Positions 22,588 through 30,808 of a DNA stretch of 35,485 nucleotides are shown in pieces. The translations under genes were made by a program, and so were the position numbers. The notes below the pieces were generated by a model, which was not told the origin of the DNA, searched no databases, and was given only the letters and a program-made list of their open reading frames with translations. The stretch spans positions 1 through 35,485 of the forward strand of contig JBMYNJ010000006.1 in NCBI GenBank assembly GCA_049598145.1, given 5' to 3'. The DNA comes from WTJH01 sp049598145 (GTDB lineage Bacteria > Bacteroidota > Bacteroidia > Flavobacteriales > Flavobacteriaceae). The first letter of the stretch is position 1. Each line of letters starts with the position of its first letter.

Positions 22588-24095
22588 GTGAGGTATCAGA
22601 GGGGCTACTATTACTGTTATCCAATTTTTTAATTGTGGTTTACAGTGCCTCGCTGCTGTTAATTTTCTTCTATAGCCTATCACAGGCCAACATGTTATGG
22701 AACTACCTGAAAGCCCAAAAGAAGGAAGACCAAGACCCCCAATGGGATATCCAAAACTCAGCCGAACTCCCTAAGGTAACGGTCCAATTACCGGTTTACA
22801 ACGAACTCTATGTGATGGAACGCTTGCTGGAAGCTGCGAGTAAACTGGAATACCCCCAGGACAAATTACAAATCCAAGTGTTAGACGACTCTACAGATGA
22901 GTCGGTAGAACTCACTCAAAACATCGTTGAACAACTCCAAAAAGAAGGAGTCCCTATTGAGCAGGTCCGCCGCAAAAATCGGGTTGGATTCAAAGCTGGA
23001 GCCTTAAAAGAAGGATTGGAATCTGCAAGCGGAGATTTTATTGCCATTTTCGATGCCGATTTTCTTCCCAAACCGGATTGGCTCCTGCGCACTGTTCCCT
23101 ACTTTAAAGATGAAAAAATAGGAGTGGTCCAAACCCGCTGGTCGCACATCAACCGAGACTATTCTATTTTAACCGAAGTACAAGCCTTTGCATTGGATGC
23201 CCATTTCACCCTGGAACAGGTCGGTAGAAATAGCCAAGGGCACTTCATTAACTTCAATGGGACTGCGGGTATTTGGCGAAAAGAGACGATTTATGATGCC
23301 GGAAACTGGGAAGGAGATACCCTAACAGAAGACCTCGACCTCAGCTATCGCGCACAACTTAAAAATTGGAAGTTTAAATTTTTAGAGGACGTAGAAACTC
23401 CGGCAGAGCTGCCGGTTGTGATGTCGGCCATCCGATCGCAACAATTCCGATGGAATAAAGGGGGAGCCGAAAATTTCCAAAAAATGATCCGGCAAGTACT
23501 CACTTCCAAAAACATCGATTGGGGAACCAAGATTCAAGCGACGCTTCATCTCTTGAACAGTTCCATGTTCTTAAATGTATTTTTGGTAGGCTTTTTAAGC
23601 ATTCCTATGCTTTATGTAAAGGCTACTTGGGGACATTTGAGTTGGTATTTTAACGTGACTAGTTTGTTCATCATCAGTACAGTGATCTTTTTTATCTGTT
23701 ATTGGCATATGTTTAAACGGGTTCACGGGGGCGGTTTTACAAACTTCACGACCTACATTAAAAAATTCTTCACCTTCTATACCATCGCAATGGGCTTCTC
23801 TGTTCACAATTCCTTGGCCGTCTTGGAAGGCCATTTGGGAAAACGCAGTGAATTTATCCGGACGCCTAAATTCAACATTAAAAACCTAGAGGATAGTTGG
23901 AAAAATAACAAGTATATTCCCCAACAAATTTCTCGCTACACCGTTTTTGAAGCGCTACTCACCCTCTACTTTTTATTCGGCATGTATTCCGCTTTTGTGG
24001 TGGGTAAAAATGGAGATTTTGGGTTATTCCCCTTCCATTTGATGTTGTTCATCGGTTTCGGATTCGTTACTTTACAGTCGTTCCGAACGCATTAA
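22584..24095 (+). CDS. Membrane GT2 glycosyltransferase (cellulose synthase/ceramide glucosyltransferase-like)
   Basis: A 503-residue protein with one N-terminal hydrophobic segment (about 8-32) and several C-terminal ones (about 325-400 and 445-500). Processive-type GT2 motifs are complete: VTVQLPVYNE, VLDDSTDES, DAD at 157-159, TED at 248-250 and QQFRW at 286-290. Bacteroidota homologues are usually annotated as CESA_CaSu_A2-type glycosyltransferases acting on lipids or glycans; the product is unknown. It overlaps the previous gene by 4 nt and is followed after 1 nt by the GT-C gene. Confidence 0.88.
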   Translation: MSEVSEGLLLLLSNFLIVVYSASLLLIFFYSLSQANMLWNYLKAQKKEDQDPQWDIQNSAELPKVTVQLPVYNELYVMERLLEAASKLEYPQDKLQIQVLDDSTDESVELTQNIVEQLQKEGVPIEQVRRKNRVGFKAGALKEGLESASGDFIAIFDADFLPKPDWLLRTVPYFKDEKIGVVQTRWSHINRDYSILTEVQAFALDAHFTLEQVGRNSQGHFINFNGTAGIWRKETIYDAGNWEGDTLTEDLDLSYRAQLKNWKFKFLEDVETPAELPVVMSAIRSQQFRWNKGGAENFQKMIRQVLTSKNIDWGTKIQATLHLLNSSMFLNVFLVGFLSIPMLYVKATWGHLSWYFNVTSLFIISTVIFFICYWHMFKRVHGGGFTNFTTYIKKFFTFYTIAMGFSVHNSLAVLEGHLGKRSEFIRTPKFNIKNLEDSWKNNKYIPQQISRYTVFEALLTLYFLFGMYSAFVVGKNGDFGLFPFHLMLFIGFGFVTLQSFRTH

Positions 24096-24096
24096 C

Positions 24097-25449
24097 ATGA
24101 TTTTTTCTCGAAAAGGAATTCCCCTCGGAATTTTTGGAGTACTCTCCGCAATCGGATATGGTTGGATTGCTTTCACTATTGAGCGTTCTCAACCCGCCCT
24201 CTTATTAAGTGTCTACAGCATACTGTTTTTGCTGTATAGCCTTCAACCTCGGATGAAACTTTCCTATGTGCTAGGGCTTGGAATCTTATTTCGACTGCTC
24301 TTCATCAGTCATATTCCGGCACTTTCCCAAGACTTTTATCGATTTTTATGGGACGGACAATTGCAAGCTTTGGGGATAAGTCCCTATGCTCACACTCCGG
24401 AGTTTTGGATGGAGCAAGGCTTGAATTTCCCCTTGCAGGCAGAATTGTTTCAGGGGATGGGCGATCTAAGCGCTTCTCATTATTCGAACTATCCCCCGCT
24501 GAGTCAATACCTCTTTTGGATCGCTGTTTCCCTTTTTCCGAAATCGCTTATGGGACAGCTCATAAGCCTTCGCAGCTTGCTGCTTTTAGCAGACCTCTTA
24601 CTTTTCTTCTTTGGGGGTAAACTTCTGAAGCTTTTGAAATTAGCTCCCGAGCGGATAGCATTCTATTTTTTAAATCCATTAATCATTCTTGAACTGAGCG
24701 GGAATTTACATTTTGAAGGGCTTATGTGGAGTCTATTTGTCGTAGGGCTCTATTACAGTTTTCAAACCAAACGCTTCGGGCTTTCTATCCTCGCATTTGC
24801 GGGAGCGATTGTAACCAAACTCCTCCCCTTGCTTGTATTGCCCCTCTATTGGCAACGTTTGGGTTGGAAAAAATCTCTGGGAGTAGGAATTTCTACAGCA
24901 ACGCTTTGTTTGCTTAGTAGCCTCCCGTATTGGACAGCGGCTGGCGGATGGCATTATTGGGAAAGCGTCCAATTGTGGTTTAATCGATTTGAGTTTAACG
25001 GCAGTATTTATCGTATGGTTCGTTGGTGGGGTTTTGAAATTTATGGGTATAATATTATTCGACAACTGGGAAAAATTACCCCTTTCCTGCTGATTGGAGT
25101 GGTCGCTGGGGTGAGCTTGCTGGTCAACAATCGCACCCAAAGATCGCTCATCAAAAACATGCTGGGCGTTTTAACGTTTTATCTGCTTACAGCAACTACC
25201 GTACATCCTTGGTATCTAACTGGTTTGGTGGTGTTTGGGGTGTTTAGCGGTTATTGTTATCCCCTGCTTTGGAGCGGGAGCGTCGTTTTAAGCTATCTGG
25301 CTTATGGCCCCGAAAGTGTCTATGAAAACCCGTGGATTCTCAGCCTAGAATATTTTCCTGTATACGGATTGCTGATCTACGAAATTTGGAAAGGCCCTTT
25401 GGGAAATCAGATCATGTGGAGACGTTCAACCTCTTTGGAGCTTAAATAA
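24097..25449 (+). CDS. GT-C-type polytopic membrane glycosyltransferase
   Basis: A 450-residue protein with about ten or more membrane segments and little soluble part. An early loop reads SQDFYRFLWDGQ and is followed by GISPYAHTP, the acidic first-loop pattern of polyprenol-phosphate-mannose-dependent mannosyltransferases; the later SNYPPLSQY and NLHFEGL also fit. It would use a lipid-linked sugar, perhaps made by the GT2 at 21880, to glycosylate a lipid or glycan outside the membrane. It is the last gene of the operon, and its 3' end overlaps the convergent RluB-like gene by 43 nt. Confidence 0.78.
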   Translation: MIFSRKGIPLGIFGVLSAIGYGWIAFTIERSQPALLLSVYSILFLLYSLQPRMKLSYVLGLGILFRLLFISHIPALSQDFYRFLWDGQLQALGISPYAHTPEFWMEQGLNFPLQAELFQGMGDLSASHYSNYPPLSQYLFWIAVSLFPKSLMGQLISLRSLLLLADLLLFFFGGKLLKLLKLAPERIAFYFLNPLIILELSGNLHFEGLMWSLFVVGLYYSFQTKRFGLSILAFAGAIVTKLLPLLVLPLYWQRLGWKKSLGVGISTATLCLLSSLPYWTAAGGWHYWESVQLWFNRFEFNGSIYRMVRWWGFEIYGYNIIRQLGKITPFLLIGVVAGVSLLVNNRTQRSLIKNMLGVLTFYLLTATTVHPWYLTGLVVFGVFSGYCYPLLWSGSVVLSYLAYGPESVYENPWILSLEYFPVYGLLIYEIWKGPLGNQIMWRRSTSLELK

Positions 25450-26141
25450 CGCCATTGACCGCGAGCCAGGTCTTTTTTGGTGAGTCCGCCCCATAAGACA
25501 CAGTCGAGTTGTTCTACCGTATATCCTTTGGATCTAAATAATTGCATTATTTCTCGGGGACCTACACTCCAAACCTCTAGCCCGATTTCGCGTTTAGTTC
25601 CCCCTTGGATATGCGACATGGCTTTAATGGGTAGCTTTTTTTGATGAAACACCGGATTTTCAGCTAAGTTTTTTAGCTCTGGAACCGGTATATTTTTGTC
25701 CAATACCAAACGATAAATAGCGGGGTTTTTCGCGGAATTTTGCAAGCGTTTTTGAAGATTCTGGTCATTGGTCAGGAGTACTAAGCCCGTCATGGGTCGT
25801 CCCAATTCGATCAGCGGAGGGATTTTTCCGACTCCTGCACTTCGAAAAAGTTCTTGAACGGATTTTTTGTGTGTCCCCCCCTGACGGGTAGCAATAAATC
25901 CTTTGGGCTTATTCATTAAGATATACACCTTGGCCTGTCCGCTTAAACGCTGCCCGTCATAACGCACCTCGTCTTTGGGGTTTACCCGAAAACCCATTTC
26001 GGTGACCACCTTTCCATTGACCTGAACCATCCCCATCTCAATGAGGACATCGGCCTCTCTTCGGGAACAGACACCTGCATTGGATAAAAACTTGTTAAGA
26101 CGAACCCCGTCTTGAGGATTGGATTTGGACCGATTGACCAT
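25407..26141 (-). CDS. RluB/RsuA-like pseudouridine synthase homologue lacking the catalytic Asp
   Basis: A 244-residue protein with an S4 RNA-binding domain (about 14-60, VRLNKFLSNAGVCSRREAD) and a pseudouridine-synthase fold. Active members carry GRxDxxTxGLLLxT. Here the aligned stretch is LIELGRPMTGLVLLTND (residues 110-126), so Gly114 stands at the catalytic Asp position. The RxVRRMF-like and KLxR elements are also altered (PREIMQLF; QLDCVLWGG). There is no frameshift or stop. It may still bind rRNA without modifying it. It lies where Flavobacteriia normally keep an active-looking pseudouridine synthase, upstream of the prenyl genes, and its start overlaps the UbiA stop by 1 nt (TAATG). 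Confidence 0.85.
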   Translation of the reverse strand: MVNRSKSNPQDGVRLNKFLSNAGVCSRREADVLIEMGMVQVNGKVVTEMGFRVNPKDEVRYDGQRLSGQAKVYILMNKPKGFIATRQGGTHKKSVQELFRSAGVGKIPPLIELGRPMTGLVLLTNDQNLQKRLQNSAKNPAIYRLVLDKNIPVPELKNLAENPVFHQKKLPIKAMSHIQGGTKREIGLEVWSVGPREIMQLFRSKGYTVEQLDCVLWGGLTKKDLARGQWRYLSSKEVERLHMI

Positions 26142-27022
26142 TATTTATTTATCAGATAAATGCTTAGTACCCCCAAAAAAATAAGGAGTTTTATCGTATT
26201 GTGGGCGCGAAGATACGCTTTCTGGTTCTCTGCTTTCCAAAAGAAGAATAAAAAGAAGGCCAAATAAAAGATCGAAAACATGAAGTAATAGCGCATCAGC
26301 CCCATCGGTTGCCTCCATAAAATATAGATCGGAAAAGCGGTACAAACGACCAAAAGGGTCACAATCGTTTTGGAAGTCTGTACCGAAAATACAGTGGGTA
26401 AAGTTTTATAGCGGTGTACCCAATCGCCTTTGAGGTTTTGAAGGTCTTTGATGAGGTCGCGAATCAATAAAAGTAATGTCAAAAACAGGGCGTGAACAAA
26501 AATGATGGGGTCGTAGTTCTCGAAAAAAAGAGTTAATCCCAAAAAGGGATAAATCATCAGAGCCGTAGATACCAGATTGGAAAGCCAAAACAAACGCTTA
26601 ATGGTATTGCTGTAAAGCCAAATCAGAAAAATATAAGCCGTAAAGAAAAGAACCGCCCGAAAAGAAATAGCGCTGGCTGTGACCAAGGCTGCCATATTGA
26701 GCAGTAAATAAAGAGTCAGTTGACTGTGTTGAGAATTGAGATGTTCCAGTAGATATTTATGCGGGCGATTGATTCGGTCTTTTTCCGCATCGTAAAAATT
26801 ATTGATGATATAACCTGCAGAGGCCACCAGTGCTGTAGCCACAACCAAACACAACAAATCCAAGTCTAATAAGATCCCAGCCCAGCCCCGCTCGAATCCC
26901 ATAATATAACGAGCCGTAAAATATTGGGCTACAATCAGGACAATAATATTGAACCCGCGCACCAAACTGAACCAGCTGAGCATCCGGTAAAAAAAGCGTT
27001 GATGAGCCCGGGAAAAGAGCAC
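26141..27022 (-). CDS. UbiA-family prenyltransferase (GGGP geranylgeranyltransferase-like)
   Basis: A 293-residue membrane protein with about eight segments. The two Asp-rich motifs are present: NNFYDAEKDRINRP (residues 74-87) and DLIKDLQNLKGD (189-200), which bind the prenyl diphosphate through Mg2+. Flavobacterial members in this gene order are annotated as geranylgeranylglycerol-phosphate geranylgeranyltransferase. I cannot exclude another acceptor such as a quinone ring. Its neighbours are mevalonate genes, so its prenyl donor would be made locally. It starts 5 nt after the mevalonate kinase stop. Confidence 0.82.
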   Translation of the reverse strand: MLFSRAHQRFFYRMLSWFSLVRGFNIIVLIVAQYFTARYIMGFERGWAGILLDLDLLCLVVATALVASAGYIINNFYDAEKDRINRPHKYLLEHLNSQHSQLTLYLLLNMAALVTASAISFRAVLFFTAYIFLIWLYSNTIKRLFWLSNLVSTALMIYPFLGLTLFFENYDPIIFVHALFLTLLLLIRDLIKDLQNLKGDWVHRYKTLPTVFSVQTSKTIVTLLVVCTAFPIYILWRQPMGLMRYYFMFSIFYLAFFLFFFWKAENQKAYLRAHNTIKLLIFLGVLSIYLINK

Positions 27023-27027
27023 GGGAA

Positions 27028-27960
27028 TCAGATATGGTAAACGACCTCCAGAGAATGTTCAGGCAATGCTGCCTGAGCCTTTTGGAGGTCTTGAGTAAAT
27101 CCTAAGATAAATCCACCCCCTCCGGAGCCGCAAAGTTTTAAGTAATAAGCGTCTGTTTCCAAACCTTTGGCCCATAAGCCTTGAAATTCTTTGGGAATCA
27201 TCGGTTTGAAATTCTTCAGTACTAAATCAGAAAGCTTGCGCATATTGGTAAAGAGATTACTGAAGTTGGCGTTTAAAAAATCATCTACACAAGCATCGGT
27301 ATACTGAATAAACTCGTGCTTGATCATGTGTTGGAAAGCTTCCTGTCGCATATTTTTAAGGAAGATGTCTACCATGGGAGCGGTTTCCCCAGTTTGTTTG
27401 GTATCCAACAGAAAAACAGCTCCTTTCCCAGCGGTATTTTGGGAAGGGATACCCGTGGTTTGTATATGATCCTTTGAGTGAATCAAAATGGGAAGACTTA
27501 AATAACTATTTAAGGGGTCTAAACCGGAAGACTTGCCGTGGAAAAAGGCTTCCATTCGAGCAAAAATCTCTTTGAGTTGTTGAAGTTTGGGTTTGGTCAG
27601 ATTTTCGAGAACGGTAATCTTGTCTCGAGAATAACGATCGTAAACCGAAGCCACTAATGCTCCGCTACTTCCGACCCCATAGCCCTGAGGAATGCTGCTG
27701 TCGAAATACATCCCCGCCTGAATGTCGGTATGCATTTGTTTCCAGTCGAAAGCCACGAGTTCGGTTCCAATGGATTTTAAATGATTAAAAAAATCCATTA
27801 AATGCCTATGGGATTCTTGTTGCTCGGGGGTGGGATGGCCTTCGGGAAAACGCAAGGCTCCTCGATAGAAATTGTAGGGGATCGACAGCCCTTTGGAATC
27901 TTTAATGATTCCGTATTCTCCGAAAAGAAGAATTTTAGCGTAAAATAATGGACCTATCAT
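27028..27960 (-). CDS. Mevalonate kinase-type GHMP kinase
   Basis: A 310-residue GHMP kinase. FYAKILLFGEYGII is at the N-terminus, the ATP-binding GYGVGSSGALVASV at residues 93-106, FHGKSSGLDPLNSYL in the middle, and the C-terminal LCGSGGGGFILGF (motif 3). It likely phosphorylates mevalonate for IPP synthesis. Bacteroidota use the mevalonate or the MEP route by lineage, and its pairing with the decarboxylase (12 nt upstream) points to mevalonate here. It starts 12 nt after the decarboxylase stop and precedes UbiA. Confidence 0.87.
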   Translation of the reverse strand: MIGPLFYAKILLFGEYGIIKDSKGLSIPYNFYRGALRFPEGHPTPEQQESHRHLMDFFNHLKSIGTELVAFDWKQMHTDIQAGMYFDSSIPQGYGVGSSGALVASVYDRYSRDKITVLENLTKPKLQQLKEIFARMEAFFHGKSSGLDPLNSYLSLPILIHSKDHIQTTGIPSQNTAGKGAVFLLDTKQTGETAPMVDIFLKNMRQEAFQHMIKHEFIQYTDACVDDFLNANFSNLFTNMRKLSDLVLKNFKPMIPKEFQGLWAKGLETDAYYLKLCGSGGGGFILGFTQDLQKAQAALPEHSLEVVYHI

Positions 27961-27972
27961 AGCTTTACAAAA

Positions 27973-29037
27973 CTAATGGATTTTTGCCCCACTACCAACC
28001 TGATCGTCAATATATTGCCCATCCTGACAGTAGTAAGCCAAATCTGAACGAATAAAGGCCTGCACCGTTTCTGCAAAAGAGTCGGGGTAAAGCAAGTGTA
28101 CATTAGCTCCTGCATCCAGTGTAAAACAAAGAGGAACTTGGGTCTGTTTTCTAAAATCCCAAACCCGTTCCAACACTTGCAGGGTTTGGGCATGCATCAA
28201 AATAAAGTAGGGTTGTGAACTCATCATCAGCGCGTGTAGTGTTAAAGCTTCGGATTCCACCAAACGAATGAATGCCTCGAGATCTCCGGTGGCTAAAATA
28301 GACAATAGTTGTCCCGTGTGCGCTTCGGCTTGCTGAAAACGGGCCTCCGCAAAAGGGTGCCCATGCATCAGTTGATGGCCCTGGGTACTGCTGACCTTTT
28401 TTTGCCCTCGATCGATCAGTAAAATCGTATCCCGATAGGTTCGAAATACGGGATGAATCTCTTCTGTCAAAGGAACTGCCAAACTATTGCTACTGGAAGA
28501 ATAATGGTTGCTTTGTCCCCAAAGCATTAGTGGGCCTTGAATGCTTCGGGCAGCACTCCCCGAACCCAAACGAGCGAGGAAAGATGCTTTTTGTTGACCT
28601 AGGGAATCCTCCCAGGACTGAGAATAATGTTTCTCAAAAGCGATGAATGCCGTCGCTAAAGCTGCCATGGCCGATGCCGACGATGCAATTCCGCTACTGT
28701 GGGGAAAGGTATTGCGACTATTGATGGTGAGATGATGTGTATCTATATAAGGACAGTAGGATTTGATTTTTGAAAAAAAAATATCCAATTTAGGGTGAAA
28801 ATCAGGCTTGGGTTTCCCTTCAAATAAAAAAGTAAATCCCCCATTTTTAGCGGGATGAAAATCCACTTCAGTAATCGATTGGCAACGATCCAATGTGAAG
28901 CTAACGGAAGGATTTTTAGGGAGTTGTTCCCCGTATTTCCCCCAATATTTGACCAGTGCAATATTACTGGGAGCCGAAGCTTTGACCTGAAAGGAATCCT
29001 CCGTTTGAAGCGGTCCCTCATATTGAAATATCTCCAT
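27973..29037 (-). CDS. mvaD: Diphosphomevalonate decarboxylase
   Basis: ATP-dependent decarboxylation of mevalonate diphosphate to IPP. About 354 residues with the family pattern: SNIALVKYWGKYGEQLP, SGIASSASAMAALATAF (ATP loop), LARLGSGSAARSIQG, and FTLDAGANVHLLYPD with the catalytic Asp. All are intact. The frame is open to ATG 29058, but a perfect -7 box (TATCTTTG, 29049-29042) lies inside those first codons, so ATG 29037 (MEIFQYEG) is chosen. It is the first gene of the mvaD-mvaK-ubiA-pseudouridine synthase operon, divergent from tspO. Confidence 0.93.
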   Translation of the reverse strand: MEIFQYEGPLQTEDSFQVKASAPSNIALVKYWGKYGEQLPKNPSVSFTLDRCQSITEVDFHPAKNGGFTFLFEGKPKPDFHPKLDIFFSKIKSYCPYIDTHHLTINSRNTFPHSSGIASSASAMAALATAFIAFEKHYSQSWEDSLGQQKASFLARLGSGSAARSIQGPLMLWGQSNHYSSSSNSLAVPLTEEIHPVFRTYRDTILLIDRGQKKVSSTQGHQLMHGHPFAEARFQQAEAHTGQLLSILATGDLEAFIRLVESEALTLHALMMSSQPYFILMHAQTLQVLERVWDFRKQTQVPLCFTLDAGANVHLLYPDSFAETVQAFIRSDLAYYCQDGQYIDDQVGSGAKIH

Positions 29038-29041
29038 AGGA

Positions 29042-29049
29042 CAAAGATA
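29042..29049 (-). promoter_or_regulatory. mvaD -7 box, near-leaderless
   Basis: Minus strand TATCTTTG is a perfect TAnnTTTG and ends 4 nt before ATG 29037. Transcription would begin at or beside the start codon, giving a leaderless or nearly leaderless mRNA. No TTG lies at the -33 spacing. Confidence 0.5.
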
Positions 29050-29108
29050 GGTTTTCAAAAGACTTCCCCTATAAGATCTTTAGCCGACAGAAAATAGTAC
29101 TTTTAAAC

Positions 29109-29594
29109 ATGTATCGATCAAAAACATATCTGCTGGCCACAGCCCTGTCGATAGGGATAAGTTTGGGGCTTGGCTTTTTAGCCGGACAAATTACTCGTTC
29201 CGGAATCGATCCTTGGTATATGGCCTTGGAGAAGCCCCCCTTAACGCCACCCAACTATGTATTTGCTCCCGTTTGGACACTCTTGTATCTGCTGATGGGA
29301 ATTGCTGCCGCCCGGGTTTGGGTTTTGGGCATCCACCACCGATGGGGAAAAACAGCGCTCTACCACTATGCCATCCAGTTGATCTTCAACATTCTTTGGA
29401 CACTGGTCTTCTTTTATCTCCACCAAACTGGGCTAGCACTGTTAGTAATTCTGACATTAGTAATTCTGATCGAACGAACGTTAAAGTGGTTTGGAACAGT
29501 CGATCGGCTCTCCAAACGATTGCTAATTCCCTACCTGATCTGGGTTCTTTTTGCCACCTACCTTAACGCAGGCGTCTGGTGGTTAAATGTTTAA
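29109..29594 (+). CDS. tspO: TspO/MBR family membrane protein
   Basis: A 161-residue five-helix membrane protein. Family marks include WYMALEKPPLTPPNYVFAPV, WTLLYLLMGIAAARVW, YAIQLIFNILWTLVFFYL, and a C-terminal LIPYLIWVLFATYLNAGVWW. TspO proteins bind porphyrins and sterol-like or other hydrophobic ligands and act in stress or tetrapyrrole handling; the natural ligand here is unknown. It is divergent from mvaD (50-nt gap). A TACTTTTA box just upstream is only an approximate promoter match. Confidence 0.93.
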   Translation: MYRSKTYLLATALSIGISLGLGFLAGQITRSGIDPWYMALEKPPLTPPNYVFAPVWTLLYLLMGIAAARVWVLGIHHRWGKTALYHYAIQLIFNILWTLVFFYLHQTGLALLVILTLVILIERTLKWFGTVDRLSKRLLIPYLIWVLFATYLNAGVWWLNV

Positions 29595-29634
29595 GGAATT
29601 TTTGTACCTTTTGGGAAACTAAATCTTATCACTT

Positions 29635-30057
29635 ATGTTTTCTAAATCTACACTCTTAGGAACGCTCTTTGGAGCACTTGCATTCAACATTTTGGGTTGG
29701 GGCATCTATGGCTATCTCACAGCTGATTACTTTGAATCTCAAATTATCATTGCTCCGAATGATGCAATGGACCCTTTGTACATGAGCCTTGGGTCTGTGC
29801 TTATGGCCTTTGCAATGGCCAACCTTTACCGCCGATTTTCGCATGGGCTGCACAGCTTTGGAGACGGAATTAATTTCGGCTTGTGGATAGGCTTTTTTGC
29901 AGGGTTTGGCTTTATGCTCTTACAATACGGTGCGATGCCCCTAATGACTATTGAAGGTACTGTTTTAGATGCCATCATTGCCTTACCTTTTTATGGATTG
30001 GTGGGCGGGACTATTGGCTGGGCATTCGCTTTGGGAGCACCCCAAGGGATCAGTTAA
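29635..30057 (+). CDS. Four-helix membrane protein (DUF1761-like), function unknown
   Basis: A 140-residue protein with four hydrophobic segments at about residues 6-27, 50-65, 80-100 and 112-132. The glycines and the FGLWIGFFAGFGFMLL segment resemble DUF1761-type proteins, but I am not sure of the family. It follows tspO by 40 nt; a TACCTTTTG box at 29605-29613 (one extra T against TAnnTTTG) lies 22 nt before the start. Its last 8 nt overlap the convergent GDPD gene. Confidence 0.7.
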   Translation: MFSKSTLLGTLFGALAFNILGWGIYGYLTADYFESQIIIAPNDAMDPLYMSLGSVLMAFAMANLYRRFSHGLHSFGDGINFGLWIGFFAGFGFMLLQYGAMPLMTIEGTVLDAIIALPFYGLVGGTIGWAFALGAPQGIS

Positions 30058-30808
30058 TTTGGGCCTGTACCCGTTCCGGAAAGTCGGTAATTATCGCATC
30101 CACCCCCAATTCTAGGGCGGTTTGTATATCCTCCGGTTGATTGATGGTCCAGGGGTAAATTTTTAGATTCTGCTTATGAATCTTACGAACCACCTCAGGG
30201 GTAAGCATTCGGTAATTGGGATTAATAGCCACCGCATTTAGCTGTTGCGCAATGGGAATGGCATCCAAAGGATCATCCTCGGTTAATACGGCAATAGGAA
30301 CGGTAGAGTTGACCTCATAAAAAGCCTTGAGCTCGTCCCAATTGAAACTGGATATTAGAATCTTTTCGGGAGTCCATTGCTCGGATGTAAAGTATTCTTG
30401 TAACAATTGATCGGTTAAAACGGCCGTATTGGGGCCTTTGAGCTCTATGTTTAAAAAGACTTGCCCATCAATCAGGTTTAAGGCTTCAGCAAGGGTCGGG
30501 ATGGCATAGTCCTCCAAAACCGCAATTTTTCGGATGGAATCTAAGGACAACTGTTCGATGTAGCCTTCCGCATTGGTCAGTTTTTCTAGCGTGATATCGT
30601 GAAAAACAACCAACTCCCCGGAGGCACAACGGAAAATATCAATTTCAATACCATCGACGCCCAAATCGATGGCTTTTTGTAGGGAAGGCAAGGTGTTTTC
30701 TGCAATATGCCCCCGTGCCCCACGATGCCCAATGATTAAGGGTTGTGGTTTTTCGGCACATGCCAGAATTAGAATCAACATAATGAGAAATACACCTATT
30801 TTTTTCAT
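30050..30808 (-). CDS. Glycerophosphodiester phosphodiesterase lipoprotein
   Basis: A 252-residue GDPD enzyme that hydrolyses glycerophosphodiesters to glycerol-3-phosphate and an alcohol. The N-terminus is a lipoprotein signal with the lipid-modified Cys at about residue 17 (LILACAEK). The catalytic start is GHRGARGHIAENT (His28, Arg29, Glu37), then DGIEIDIFR (metal-binding Glu/Asp) and VVFHD. It overlaps the upstream GH13 gene by 4 nt (ATGA), so it belongs to the maltodextrin operon. That partnership is unusual and its purpose is unclear. Confidence 0.92.
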   Translation of the reverse strand: MKKIGVFLIMLILILACAEKPQPLIIGHRGARGHIAENTLPSLQKAIDLGVDGIEIDIFRCASGELVVFHDITLEKLTNAEGYIEQLSLDSIRKIAVLEDYAIPTLAEALNLIDGQVFLNIELKGPNTAVLTDQLLQEYFTSEQWTPEKILISSFNWDELKAFYEVNSTVPIAVLTEDDPLDAIPIAQQLNAVAINPNYRMLTPEVVRKIHKQNLKIYPWTINQPEDIQTALELGVDAIITDFPERVQAQIN

